A stretch of DNA of 64,000 nt from Streptomyces sp. H27-C3 (lineage in GTDB: Bacteria > Actinomycetota > Actinomycetes > Streptomycetales > Streptomycetaceae): contig NZ_JASITA010000038.1 of NCBI RefSeq assembly GCF_030063415.1, forward strand, positions 1-64,000. Reading direction: 5' to 3'. Below are positions 1 to 7,720 of the stretch, piece by piece. Position 1 is the first letter of the stretch, and each line of letters starts with the position of its first letter. Below the pieces are notes generated by a model that was not told the DNA's origin, ran no database searches, and saw only the letters and a program-made list of their open reading frames with translations. Made by a program: the position numbers and the translations under genes.

Positions 1-4
1 TAGT

Positions 5-123
5 GTTTCGGTGGTCATAGCGTTAGGGAAACGCCCGGTTACATTTCGAACCCGGAAGCTAAGCCTTTCAGCGCCGATGGTACTGCAGGGGGGACCCTGT
101 GGGAGAGTAGGACGCCGCCGAAC
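5..123 (+). rRNA. 5S ribosomal RNA
   Basis: The stretch matches the actinobacterial 5S rRNA pattern: a 5' GTTTCGGTGG segment that pairs with the 3' CCGCCGAAC end, and the internal conserved blocks CGAACCCGGAAGCTAAG and GATGGTACTGCAGGGGGG. It is the last gene of an rRNA operon whose 16S and 23S genes lie upstream of the window. A strong terminator follows within about 10 bases. The ends are set by helix I pairing and may be off by a base or two. Confidence 0.93.
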
Positions 124-132
124 AATTTTTAT

Positions 133-174
133 GCCCCGGCTCCTGGACTTATGTCCAGGAGCCGGGGCTTTTTT
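133..174 (+). terminator. rRNA operon terminator
   Basis: A perfect 16-bp stem (133-148 with 153-168) with a 4-base loop is followed by a run of six T residues. It sits just behind the 5S gene, the normal place for the intrinsic terminator of an rRNA operon. The T tract is unusual among the terminators of this GC-rich window, most of which lack one. Confidence 0.92.
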
Positions 175-191
175 GCGTTTAGGGTCGGAGC

Positions 192-836
192 ATGCGATAC
201 GACCTCATCATCTTCGACAACGACGGCGTGCTCGTGGACAGCGAGCCGATCTCCAACAACATCCTGGCCGGCTATCTGACCGAGCTCGGGCACCCCACCT
301 CGTACGACGACTCACTGCGCGACTACATGGGGGCCGCCGTGCACCGGGTGCACGACCTTGTGCTGGAACGGACCGGGCGGCAGCTGCCGGAGAACTTCGA
401 CGAGACCCTGCACGCCCGCATCTTCGCCGCTTTCGAGCGCGAGCTGACCCCGGTGGCCGGGGTGGCGGAAGTGCTGGGCAAACTCGTCGCGGACGGGGTG
501 CCCTACTGTGTCGCCTCCTCCGGCACCCACGAGCGGATCCGGGTCGGGCAGATGGTGACCGGGCTCGACGAGTGGTTCGAGGACAGCTGGATCTTCAGCG
601 CGCAGGACGTCGGGCGCGGAAAGCCCGCACCGGACCTGTTCCTCTACGCCGCGGAACAGATGGGCGTACCCGCGGACCGCTGCGCGGTGGTCGAGGACAG
701 CCCACTGGGGGTGGCGGCGGCCAAGGCGGCGGGCATGGACGTGTACGGGTTCACGGCCATGACTCCTGCCGAGCGGTTGACCGGGGCGACCGGGTTCTTC
801 TCCGACTTGGGGGAGCTCCGAGGATTGCTTGTGTGA
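192..836 (+). CDS. HAD-superfamily phosphatase (phosphoglucomutase-like)
   Basis: This 214-residue protein has the haloacid dehalogenase layout. Motif I is FDNDGVLVDSEP (residues 8-19, with Asp9 and Asp11 as nucleophile and acid/base). The ASSGT block is motif II, GRGKPAPD carries the motif III lysine and VVEDSPLGV is motif IV. The helical cap sits between motifs I and II, as in beta-phosphoglucomutase and sugar-phosphate phosphatases. The DND form of motif I is common in the GmhB/YcjU-like branch. A purine-rich GGTCGGAG precedes the ATG. The substrate cannot be told from sequence. The gene follows the rRNA terminator and has no clear operon partner. Confidence 0.88.
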   Translation: MRYDLIIFDNDGVLVDSEPISNNILAGYLTELGHPTSYDDSLRDYMGAAVHRVHDLVLERTGRQLPENFDETLHARIFAAFERELTPVAGVAEVLGKLVADGVPYCVASSGTHERIRVGQMVTGLDEWFEDSWIFSAQDVGRGKPAPDLFLYAAEQMGVPADRCAVVEDSPLGVAAAKAAGMDVYGFTAMTPAERLTGATGFFSDLGELRGLLV

Positions 837-842
837 TCCATC

Positions 843-854
843 TACCCATGGGTA
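843..854. promoter_or_regulatory. 12-bp perfect palindrome, candidate operator
   Basis: TACCCATGGGTA is a perfect 12-bp palindrome lying between the HAD gene stop and the MFS gene start at 880. Its position fits an operator for a dimeric repressor controlling the transporter, as is common for MFS exporters. No regulator gene is adjacent, and I cannot assign a protein family to the site. Confidence 0.35.
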
Positions 855-879
855 AGTGACAGGCCTACGCTGTGCGGCC

Positions 880-2088
880 ATGACAGACACGCGCCTGCGG
901 CACGGCAGGGCCTCCTTGGGTTTGAGCTTCTTCACGCAGGGCGTGGCCTTCGCGCTTCTGGTGACCAGGCTGCCCGCCATCCAGGACCGGTACGGGATAT
1001 CCGACGGGCTGCTGCCCGTCTTCCTGGCCGCCGTGCCGATTCTGGCGGGCGTCGGCAGCGTCGCCACCGAGCAGTTGGTGAAGCGGATCCCGCCCAGTGT
1101 GGTGCTGAGGTGGTCGCAACCGGTGGTGCTGCTGGCGCTGCTCGGGGTCGGGTCCGGCCGTGAGGTATGGCAAGTCGCTGTCGCGCTGGGGGCGTTCGGG
1201 CTGGCCGTGGGGGCGCTGGACGCGTCGATGAACATGCTGGGGGTGAGTCTTCAGCGGATGTACGGGCGTAGCATCATGCTCGGCTTCCACGCGACGTACA
1301 GCCTGGGTGGGATCGTGGGTGCTTCGCTCGCCTGGGTCGGCGCGCGTGCGGAGTTGGCGCTGTTCGTCTCGTATCTGCCGGTGGTGGCCGTGTTGTTGCC
1401 GGCCGCGCTCATCGGTAGTCGGTGGTACGTCGACGGGGTGGCCGCGTCGCCGGTGGAACCCGTGCGGGCGGGCGAGAAGAGTGCGCCCGAGGTCGGGTTC
1501 AAGCTTCTGCTGCCGCTGTGCCTGGTGATGACCTTCGCGTACATCGGGGACTCGACGGTCTCCAACTGGAGTGCCAAGTACCTCCAGGACGTGCTCGGTT
1601 CGTCCGAGCAGACGGCGACCCTTCCGTACAACATCTACATGGTCACGACGCTGCTGGGCCGGGCCGTCGGGGACTTGGGGGTGCGGCGCTTCGGGGCGGT
1701 GGCCGTGGTGCGGTGCGGGACTGTGCTGGCCGCGGCGGGGTTCGGGGTGGTGGCGCTGGCGCCCGGGGTCGGCGTGGGGATGGTCGGGTTCACGATGCTG
1801 GGGCTCGGGCTGTGTGTGATCGTGCCGCAGACGTTCGCGGCGGCGGGGCGGATGTTCCCCGGGGCGAGCGACGCGGCCATTGCTCGGATCAATGTCTTCA
1901 ACTACGTGGGATTCCTGGTCGGGGCGCCCTTGGTGGGGGCGCTCGGGGACGCGTGGAGCTATCGGGGCGCGATGCTCGTACCGATGGTTCTGGTGCTGGT
2001 GACGCTGGTGTACGCCCGGTCGTTCGCCACTGAGGGCGACCGATACGGTGGCGGGCATGAGCGGGCGCGCACTGTTGATGTGGGATGA
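880..2088 (+). CDS. MFS transporter
   Basis: The 402-residue protein is made almost entirely of hydrophobic helices separated by short charged loops, about 11-12 membrane segments. A long central loop after residue 190 splits the two six-helix halves. The layout resembles the FucP/YbjJ-type branch of the major facilitator superfamily. I chose the ATG at 880 because the upstream in-frame start at 856 runs into the palindrome region and adds non-membrane residues. No clear ribosome binding site is visible. The 3' end overlaps the start of the deacetylase gene by about 32 bases, so the two are probably co-transcribed. The substrate is unknown. Confidence 0.85.
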   Translation: MTDTRLRHGRASLGLSFFTQGVAFALLVTRLPAIQDRYGISDGLLPVFLAAVPILAGVGSVATEQLVKRIPPSVVLRWSQPVVLLALLGVGSGREVWQVAVALGAFGLAVGALDASMNMLGVSLQRMYGRSIMLGFHATYSLGGIVGASLAWVGARAELALFVSYLPVVAVLLPAALIGSRWYVDGVAASPVEPVRAGEKSAPEVGFKLLLPLCLVMTFAYIGDSTVSNWSAKYLQDVLGSSEQTATLPYNIYMVTTLLGRAVGDLGVRRFGAVAVVRCGTVLAAAGFGVVALAPGVGVGMVGFTMLGLGLCVIVPQTFAAAGRMFPGASDAAIARINVFNYVGFLVGAPLVGALGDAWSYRGAMLVPMVLVLVTLVYARSFATEGDRYGGGHERARTVDVG

Positions 2089-3229
2089 CGCGGTAACGGG
2101 ATACAACTTCGGGGCGAGCCACCCGATGGACCCGGTGAGACTCGACCTGACCATGGGGTTGGTGCGGGCGTACGGGCTCGACCGGGCGGTGGACGTGGTG
2201 GCCGCGCCGGCGGCCGGCGATTCGACGCTGCGGCTCGTGCACCGCGAGGACTATGTGGCGGCGGTACGGGCCGCGTCGGCGGATCCGCGGGGTGCGGACG
2301 GATCGTACGGGCTCGGGACCGTCGACGATCCGGCCTTCGCCGGGATGCACCAGGCGGCGGCGCTGATCGCCGGGCAGTCGGTGGGGGCGGCGGAGGCTGT
2401 CTGGCGGGGGGAGGCCGCGCACGCGGTGAATTTCGCGGGCGGGCTGCACCATGCGATGCCGTGGAGTGCGGCGGGCTTCTGCATCTACAACGACGCGGCC
2501 CTGGCGATCGCCAGGCTGCTGGAGCTGGGGGCCGAGCGGGTCGCCTATGTGGATGTTGACGTTCATCACGGCGACGGGGTCCAGGCAGCGTTCTGGGAGG
2601 ACCCTCGGGTGCTCACGATCTCGCTGCACGAGCATCCCCGGACACTCTTCCCGCAGACCGGGTGGCCCGAGGAGACGGGCGGCGGCGCGGGGGAGGGCGG
2701 CGCGGTGAATGTGGCGCTCCCGGCGGGGACGGGGGATGAGGGGTGGCTTCGGGCGTTCCATTCGGTGGTGCCGGAGCTTTTGGCGGATTTCCGTCCTCAG
2801 GTGCTGGTGACTCAGCACGGCGCGGACACACATTTCGACGACCCATTGGCGCACCTGGCGGTTTCGCTCGATGCGCAGCGGGCGGTGCAGGCGGCGTGTC
2901 ATGACCTCGCGCACGAGTACGTGGAGGGCGGGTTGTGGGTCGCGCTCGGTGGGGGCGGGTACGCGGTGGTGGACGTCGTACCGCGGTCCTGGACGCATCT
3001 GGTGGCGATTGCGGCGCACCGGCCGATCGAGCCGGAGTCGGTGATTCCGGCGTCCTGGCAGGACGAGGTGTACGCGCGGACGCGGCAGTTGGGGCCGGGG
3101 AGGATGACCGACGGCCGGACGCCGGCCTGGCGGGGGTGGGATACGGGGTACGACCCTGCGGATCGGCTGGATCAGGCGGTGTTGGCGGCGCGGCGAGCGG
3201 TGTTTCCGTTGCGGGGGATGTTGCCGTAG
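2057..3229 (+). CDS. AcuC-like class I histone deacetylase family protein
   Basis: The 390-residue protein belongs to the arginase/deacetylase fold, which removes acetyl or similar acyl groups from lysines using a zinc ion. Zinc-site and active-site motifs are present in order: GGLHHAM (paired catalytic histidines), YVDVDVHHGDG (metal-binding Asp and His), the QHGADTHFDDP segment (metal Asp) and LGGGGY (transition-state Tyr). It is closest in type to AcuC, which reactivates acetylated acetyl-CoA synthetase in Bacillus. No acetoin or acetyl-CoA synthetase gene is nearby, so the substrate is inferred only. The start could also be the GTG at 2048. It overlaps the MFS gene. Confidence 0.85.
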   Translation: MSGRALLMWDDAVTGYNFGASHPMDPVRLDLTMGLVRAYGLDRAVDVVAAPAAGDSTLRLVHREDYVAAVRAASADPRGADGSYGLGTVDDPAFAGMHQAAALIAGQSVGAAEAVWRGEAAHAVNFAGGLHHAMPWSAAGFCIYNDAALAIARLLELGAERVAYVDVDVHHGDGVQAAFWEDPRVLTISLHEHPRTLFPQTGWPEETGGGAGEGGAVNVALPAGTGDEGWLRAFHSVVPELLADFRPQVLVTQHGADTHFDDPLAHLAVSLDAQRAVQAACHDLAHEYVEGGLWVALGGGGYAVVDVVPRSWTHLVAIAAHRPIEPESVIPASWQDEVYARTRQLGPGRMTDGRTPAWRGWDTGYDPADRLDQAVLAARRAVFPLRGMLP

Positions 3230-3277
3230 CGGGGGATGCGTGGGTGGGGCTTGGTCGGGGTGTGGGCTCGAGGGTAG

Positions 3278-3393
3278 GTGCGGGCTGGGTGTTGGTGCGG
3301 GTGGGCCGCTGCGCGGGGCTTTCCCCTACCCGCCCCTTCCCGAAACTGGGGCTCCGCCCCAGACCCCGGTCCTCAAACGCCGGACGGGGCTGA
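3278..3393 (+). repeat. Dispersed intergenic repeat, copy A
   Basis: About 115 bases here are nearly identical to 7294-7408. The unit runs from GTGCGGGCTGGGTGTTGG through GCTGCGCGGGGCTTTCCCC to a core that reads CCTCAAACGCCGGACGGG. The GGGGCTCCGCCCC segment can fold. This repeat type is common in Streptomyces intergenic regions. The gap 3230-3600 holds no gene; apart from the repeat I see only GC-rich unstructured sequence. Confidence 0.8.
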
Positions 3394-3600
3394 AATGGGC
3401 GGGGTGGGGTGGGAGTGGGCAGGACGGCAGGACGGGGCCCGGTCCCAGGCGTCGGACGGGCTGGGAGTTGTTGGGTGGGGTGGGTCTCTGTGGTGCCGTA
3501 CGCCCCTTGGGCCCCGGGAGCGTACGGGCTGTTACGCCAACTGTGCGGTGTATCCGGGGTTTTGGTACGGGGCGCGGGGGATTGAGGGAGCATGTGGCGG

Positions 3601-4416
3601 GTGTTGAGTACCGGCGCGTTGCGTGCGCATCTGTTGGCGGCTCGGTTGGCCGGGCCCGTGGCCACCTCTCGGGAGGTGAGCCTGCGGAGTTACCGGGCCT
3701 TTGCCGCCCGCGATCCCCGTGTACTGCTCGGGCTGGAGCCCGAACTGCCCTGGGGTGCGCGTGATGTGATGGCTCTGATGGCCGAGAAGTGCGGGGTGTC
3801 GGACGATCCCGCGCATACGGTGGGGCCTGATGTGATTGACCCCGAACGGACATTGGCGGCGCTGGGTGCGTTCGCCGGGCGGCTGGGAGAGGCCGCCGCG
3901 CGGAGATCGACGGTGCTCTTCGGGACCGGGCATCCGCACCGACTGCTCGGGTTCTACGCCGCGTTGGCAGACGCTTTGTCGGCGGCGGGGTGCGTCGTGC
4001 TCACCTCCGCGCAGGGGCGATGTATCGACATAACGACCCGGTTCGGCGTACGCACGTACAACCTTGACTACGTACGGGGAGTCGCGCTGATGCGCGAACC
4101 CGGCGCGCGTGGGCCCGCGAGTGAGACCGGCGCACACTCCCATTCCCCCCTCCCGATTCGGGTCGCGCTGGCCGCTGCGGCCGAGGGTGACGGACCCCTC
4201 CCCGAGCTGGTCGTCGGAGACCACGGATGGGTCTGCGGCGCAGGTCAGCTCGGCATTGAGGCCATCGGCCTGGCGGATACGGACGACCCCGCGCTGTTCG
4301 TCGGAGAGGCCGAGGGGCGGGTGTCCGTCGCCGTTCCGCTTGATGACGCTGTGCGGTCTGATTACTACCGACCGCTTACTCGCTATGTACTCAATCGAGC
4401 GTGTCTGTCACAGTAG
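3601..4416 (+). CDS. Phosphatase-like conserved protein
   Basis: This 271-residue protein matches what is annotated simply as phosphatase in other Streptomyces; no textbook motif fixes the reaction. Visible features are FGTGHPHRLLGFYAALADAL, which resembles a phosphate- or nucleotide-binding turn after a beta strand, and the segments GDHGWVCGAGQLG and DTDDPALFVGEAEG near the C terminus. I prefer the GTG at 3601 because AGGGAG ends 10 bases upstream, whereas the ATG at 3592 is only one base from it. It is followed by the small DNA-binding protein gene in the same direction. Confidence 0.6.
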   Translation: MLSTGALRAHLLAARLAGPVATSREVSLRSYRAFAARDPRVLLGLEPELPWGARDVMALMAEKCGVSDDPAHTVGPDVIDPERTLAALGAFAGRLGEAAARRSTVLFGTGHPHRLLGFYAALADALSAAGCVVLTSAQGRCIDITTRFGVRTYNLDYVRGVALMREPGARGPASETGAHSHSPLPIRVALAAAAEGDGPLPELVVGDHGWVCGAGQLGIEAIGLADTDDPALFVGEAEGRVSVAVPLDDAVRSDYYRPLTRYVLNRACLSQ

Positions 4417-4544
4417 GCGGCCGATGGCTGCTCCTCTTCCCCACTCGCATCACCCGCCCCTAGTCTGGGGAGTGAGCGCACAACGACGAAGAGTCACCGG
4501 AGGGGAAGCCGGTGCGCGTCGGGTGCGGAAGGTACAGGTGGGTC

Positions 4545-4757
4545 ATGGCTGCTGGCAGCGAGAGGCCTCTCAATGAGGTCAAGTTTCTGACCGTCGCGGA
4601 AGTCGCTTCGGTAATGCGAGTGTCGAAGATGACCGTGTACCGCTTGGTGCACAGTGGTCATCTGCCGGCGATCCGGGTGGGCAGGTCCTTCCGGGTTCCG
4701 GAGCAAGCGGTTCACGAGTACCTCCGCGAGTCCTTCGTGGGGGTGGAAGCGGGCTGA
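4545..4757 (+). CDS. Excisionase/BldC-type helix-turn-helix protein
   Basis: A 70-residue DNA-binding protein. The core FLTVAEVASVMRVSKMTVYRLVHSGHLP is the MerR-like helix-turn-helix of the excisionase/BldC class, followed by the wing RVGRSFRVPEQAVHEYL. The fold binds direct repeats and often forms head-to-tail oligomers. The upstream in-frame start at 4512 is rejected because the conserved block begins MAAGSERPLNEVKF at 4545. The very high conservation expected in Streptomyces suggests a core regulatory role, but the target genes are not known from this sequence. Confidence 0.88.
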   Translation: MAAGSERPLNEVKFLTVAEVASVMRVSKMTVYRLVHSGHLPAIRVGRSFRVPEQAVHEYLRESFVGVEAG

Positions 4758-4867
4758 CGTCCACCTCGGATTACCTCCCTCACCCGGTGGCGGGTAGGCT
4801 AGGCCCTCGTAGGTCGTGTGGGCCCAGACGCCCCGCACCGAGTGAAGAGAAGTGAGCGAGGGTAGTC

Positions 4868-4966
4868 GTGGGCTCTGTTATCAAGAAGCGGCGCAAGCGG
4901 ATGGCCAAGAAGAAGCACCGCAAGCTGCTCAAGCGCACCCGTGTTCAGCGTCGTAACAAGAAGTAA
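4868..4966 (+). CDS. Small ribosomal protein bS22 (32 aa)
   Basis: A GTG-started ORF of 32 codons encodes an extremely basic peptide beginning MGSVIKKRRKRMAKKKHRKL and ending RRNKK. This is the actinobacterial 30S protein bS22 of the AURKAIP1/COX24 family, which binds near the decoding site. It was too short for routine ORF calling. AGTGAGCGAGGGTAG upstream gives a GAGGG ribosome binding site. A strong terminator follows the stop by about 20 bases, so this is probably a short, highly expressed transcript. Confidence 0.93.
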   Translation: MGSVIKKRRKRMAKKKHRKLLKRTRVQRRNKK

Positions 4967-4984
4967 GCGACAGCTGTACGTGAA

Positions 4985-5021
4985 CCGCAGCCCCTCCACC
5001 GTCCTGGTGGAGGGGCTGCGG
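4985..5021 (+). terminator. Terminator after bS22 gene
   Basis: A 16-bp stem (4985-5000 with 5006-5021, starting CCGCAGCCCCTCCACC) with a 5-base loop lies about 20 bases downstream of the bS22 stop codon. There is no long T tract, which is usual for GC-rich actinobacteria. Confidence 0.85.
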
Positions 5022-5137
5022 TGCGTTTACGGTGTGACGCACGGGGTGGCTGCGGTCACCTCGGGTGCGGTGCGGTCATCACAGCGCGACAACCAACCGC
5101 TACGGTGGCGCTAGGGGACCTAGGGAAGGCGCTGATC

Positions 5138-6175
5138 TTGGGCAAGGTCGTGCTCGTCACAGGTGTGGCCCGGCAGCTGGGGGGCCGTTTTGTGCGGCGT
5201 ATCCAGCGTGATGCCGACGTGGACCGGGTGATCGGTATCGACGCCGTTTATCCCGAGCACCACTTGGGCGGCGCCGATTTCGTGCAGGCGGACATCCGCC
5301 AGGCCGGCATCGCGCGTGTTCTCGCCGAGCACCACGTGGACACCGTCGTGCACATGGATGTCACAGGTATGCCGCTGAGCGCGGGCAGCCGCACGTCGGT
5401 CAAGGAGACCAACGTCATCGGCACCATGCAGCTGCTCGGCGCGTGTCAGAAGTCGCCCACGGTGAAGCGGCTCGTGGTCAAGTCCAGTACGAGCGTGTAC
5501 GGATCGGCGCCCCGTGACCCCGCCGTCTTCACCGAGACCACGTCTCCCAAGTCGCTGCCGAGCGGCGGCTTCGCGAAGGACGCGGTCGAGGTCGAGGGGT
5601 ATGTGCGGGGCTTCGCGCGGCGCCGGCCCGATGTGGCCGTGTGCGTGCTGCGCTTCGCGAACATCCTGGGGCCCTGCGCCGACTCCCCGCTGGCCGAGTA
5701 CTTCTCGCTGCCGGTGCTGCCGACGGTCTTCGGCTACGACCCGCGGCTCCAGTTCGTCCACGAGGACGACGTGATGGATGTCCTGCGTATCGCATCGCAC
5801 GACCCGCAGCGCGGGACGCTGAACAGCGGCACCTTCAATGTCGCGGGCGACGGGGTGCTGCTGCTGTCGCAGTGCTCGCGGCGGCTCGGCCGGCCGACCG
5901 TGCCGGTGCTGCTGCCCGCCGTCACATGGGTCGGGTCCGCGCTGCGGACCATCGGGATCACGGACTTCTCTCCCGAGCAGATTCGTTTGCTCACGCACGG
6001 CAGGGTGGTCCGGACGACCCAGATGCGGGAGACACTGGGATTTGCCCCCAAGTACACGACGGCGGAGACCTTCGCGGACTTCGCGCGCAGCCGGGGCGCG
6101 GGGCTGCTGCCGCCGGAGGCAGTGGCCCGTGGCGTGGACCGGCTCTCCACTCTCGTCAACAAGGAGCGCACCTGA
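5138..6175 (+). CDS. NAD-dependent epimerase/dehydratase family protein
   Basis: The 345-residue protein starts with a Rossmann strand and dinucleotide loop (VVLVTGVARQLGGRFVRR) and continues as an extended SDR: VDTVVHMDVTG, KRLVVKSSTSVYGSAP with the catalytic Ser/Thr and Tyr region, and a substrate domain after residue 190. The family normally acts on nucleotide sugars, although many Streptomyces members are uncharacterised. I use the TTG at 5138 because AGGGAAGG lies 6-10 bases upstream and the Rossmann motif begins immediately; the ORF extends back to 5021 but would overlap the bS22 terminator. The acyltransferase gene starts one base after its stop, so the two form an operon. Confidence 0.82.
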   Translation: MGKVVLVTGVARQLGGRFVRRIQRDADVDRVIGIDAVYPEHHLGGADFVQADIRQAGIARVLAEHHVDTVVHMDVTGMPLSAGSRTSVKETNVIGTMQLLGACQKSPTVKRLVVKSSTSVYGSAPRDPAVFTETTSPKSLPSGGFAKDAVEVEGYVRGFARRRPDVAVCVLRFANILGPCADSPLAEYFSLPVLPTVFGYDPRLQFVHEDDVMDVLRIASHDPQRGTLNSGTFNVAGDGVLLLSQCSRRLGRPTVPVLLPAVTWVGSALRTIGITDFSPEQIRLLTHGRVVRTTQMRETLGFAPKYTTAETFADFARSRGAGLLPPEAVARGVDRLSTLVNKERT

Positions 6176-6176
6176 C

Positions 6177-7280
6177 ATGGCCGATGCCAAGGTCATCCCC
6201 TTCGGTGATGAACCGAGGACGAGGCGAGCAGCCAGGCCCAAGGCCAAGGACGCCGCCGCGAAGGACCCCAAGGCGAAGCGGGCCTCCGGGCGCAAGGGCG
6301 GGGCGCTCGCGCCCGTACCGGAGCAGCAGACGGCGCCGGACGACGCGGTGCTCGGCGCGGAGCCCGAGGGCGGTGGGCGCGGGGCCACGGGCTCGGTGGA
6401 CTTGGCCGGCCCGGCGGGATCGGCGGGCGAGCCGGGTGCCGGCGGCTGGGACCGGCGGATCGCGGGCGGGCTCGCGTTCCTGAGGCGGCGGCTCACCGGT
6501 GACTACGAGGTCGATGAGTTCGGTTACGACGAGGAGCTCACCGACAAGGTCCTGATGTCGATGATCAGGCCCATCTACGAGAAGTACTTCCGGGTGGAGG
6601 TGAAGGGCGTCGAGAACATCCCGTCGGAGGGCGGGGCGCTCATCGTCGCCAACCACTCGGGGACGTTGCCGCTCGACGGGCTGATGCTTCAGGCCGCGGT
6701 GCACGACAACCATCCGGCGGGGCGGCACCTGCGGCTACTCGCGGCAGATCTTGTTTTTATGCTGCCCGTCGTGAACGAGCTGGCCCGCAAGGCCGGGCAC
6801 ACGCTGGCCTGTGCGGAGGACGCGGAGGAGCTGCTGCGGCGGGGTGAGGTCGTCGGGGTGATGCCGGAGGGCTTCAAGGGGATTGGGAAGCCGTTCAGCG
6901 ACCGGTACAAGCTGCAGCGGTTCGGGCGGGGCGGGTTCGTTTCGACCGCGCTGCGGGCGGGGGCGCCGATTGTGCCGTGTTCGATCGTGGGGGCGGAGGA
7001 GATCTATCCGATGATCGGCAACTCGCGGACACTGGCGCGGGTGCTGGGGATTCCGTACTTCCCGATCACGCCCACGTTTCCTTGGCTGGGGCCGTTGGGG
7101 GCGGTGCCGTTGCCCACCAAGTGGACGATTCAGTTCGGGGAGCCGATTCCTACTGCGGGGTATCCGGCGGAGGCGGCGGAGGATCCCATGCTGATGTTCA
7201 ATCTGACGGATCAGGTCCGGGAGCAGATTCAGCACACGCTGTACAAGTTGCTGGTGCAGCGGCGGTCCGTGTTTTTCTGA
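6177..7280 (+). CDS. Lysophospholipid acyltransferase family protein
   Basis: A 367-residue protein with a charged, Ala/Lys/Pro-rich N-terminal region (about residues 1-110) followed by a PlsC-type acyltransferase domain. Diagnostic motifs are IVANHSGTLPLDG (motif I with the catalytic His) and VMPEGFKGIGKP (motif III, phosphate binding). The domain transfers acyl chains from acyl-CoA or acyl-ACP to glycerophospholipid or a similar hydroxyl acceptor at the membrane face. The spacing between His and Asp in motif I (HSGTLPLD) is longer than the classical HX4D. It is translationally adjacent to the epimerase-like gene, suggesting a shared lipid or envelope function. Confidence 0.85.
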   Translation: MADAKVIPFGDEPRTRRAARPKAKDAAAKDPKAKRASGRKGGALAPVPEQQTAPDDAVLGAEPEGGGRGATGSVDLAGPAGSAGEPGAGGWDRRIAGGLAFLRRRLTGDYEVDEFGYDEELTDKVLMSMIRPIYEKYFRVEVKGVENIPSEGGALIVANHSGTLPLDGLMLQAAVHDNHPAGRHLRLLAADLVFMLPVVNELARKAGHTLACAEDAEELLRRGEVVGVMPEGFKGIGKPFSDRYKLQRFGRGGFVSTALRAGAPIVPCSIVGAEEIYPMIGNSRTLARVLGIPYFPITPTFPWLGPLGAVPLPTKWTIQFGEPIPTAGYPAEAAEDPMLMFNLTDQVREQIQHTLYKLLVQRRSVFF

Positions 7281-7293
7281 GTGGGTGCGGGCG

Positions 7294-7408
7294 GTGCGGG
7301 CTGGGTGTTGGTGCGGGTGGGCCGCTGCGCGGGGCTTTCCCCTACCCGCCCCTCCCCGCAACTGGGGCTCCGCCCTCAGACCCCGGTCCTCAAGCGCCGG
7401 ACGGCTGA
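7294..7408 (+). repeat. Dispersed intergenic repeat, copy B
   Basis: This copy is close to identical to copy A at 3278-3393, including the GCTGCGCGGGGCTTTCCCC block, with a few substitutions and the core reading CCTCAAGCGCCGGACGG. Both copies lie just downstream of a plus-strand gene. Confidence 0.8.
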
Positions 7409-7454
7409 GGTGGGCCGGGGTGGGGTGGGAGTAGCCGGTTCACGCCCCGCTCCC

Positions 7455-7630
7455 GGTCCTCAGGCGCCGGATGGGCTGGAGTGGGCGGGGTGGGGGAACG
7501 CGGGGGCGGTCCCACGGGTTGGTCCCGGTCCTCAGGCGCCGGACGGCTGGAGTGGGCGGGGTCGAGGCGGGTGGGGTGGGGCGAAGTGGTCGGGCTACCT
7601 GCCGGTCCCCGTCCTCAAGCGCCGGGTCGG
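7455..7630 (+). repeat. Three further cores of the dispersed repeat
   Basis: The core CGGTCCTCAGGCGCCGGA or close variants recurs at about 7455-7476, 7529-7551 and 7608-7630, spaced roughly 75-80 bases apart. It looks like tandem partial duplication of the 3' end of copy B. The gap 7281-7720 holds no gene; it contains only these repeats and the hairpin at 7665. Confidence 0.65.
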
Positions 7631-7664
7631 GTGACATGGTCGGCCCTGCGGTGGGTCTCGAACT

Positions 7665-7708
7665 GCGTGTGGGGCCCACTCTTCTCAGGAAGAGTGGGCC
7701 CCACACGC
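7665..7708. terminator. Bidirectional terminator after rsbN
   Basis: A perfect 19-bp inverted repeat (7665-7683 with 7690-7708, beginning GCGTGTGGGGCCCACTCTT) with a 6-base loop lies just beyond the rsbN stop. It ends rsbN transcription on the minus strand and would also stop read-through from the acyltransferase side. Confidence 0.85.
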
Positions 7709-7720
7709 ACATCCGTCGTT

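Noticed and set aside
11..859. 282-codon plus-strand frame starting inside the 5S rRNA gene
   Set aside because: It begins in rRNA, crosses the terminator and overlaps the HAD gene out of frame; the product is Arg/Gly-rich noise.
7455..7630. CRISPR-like array after the acyltransferase gene
   Set aside because: Only three imperfect cores about 75-80 bases apart, with related rather than unique spacers and no cas genes; they are copies of the dispersed repeat.
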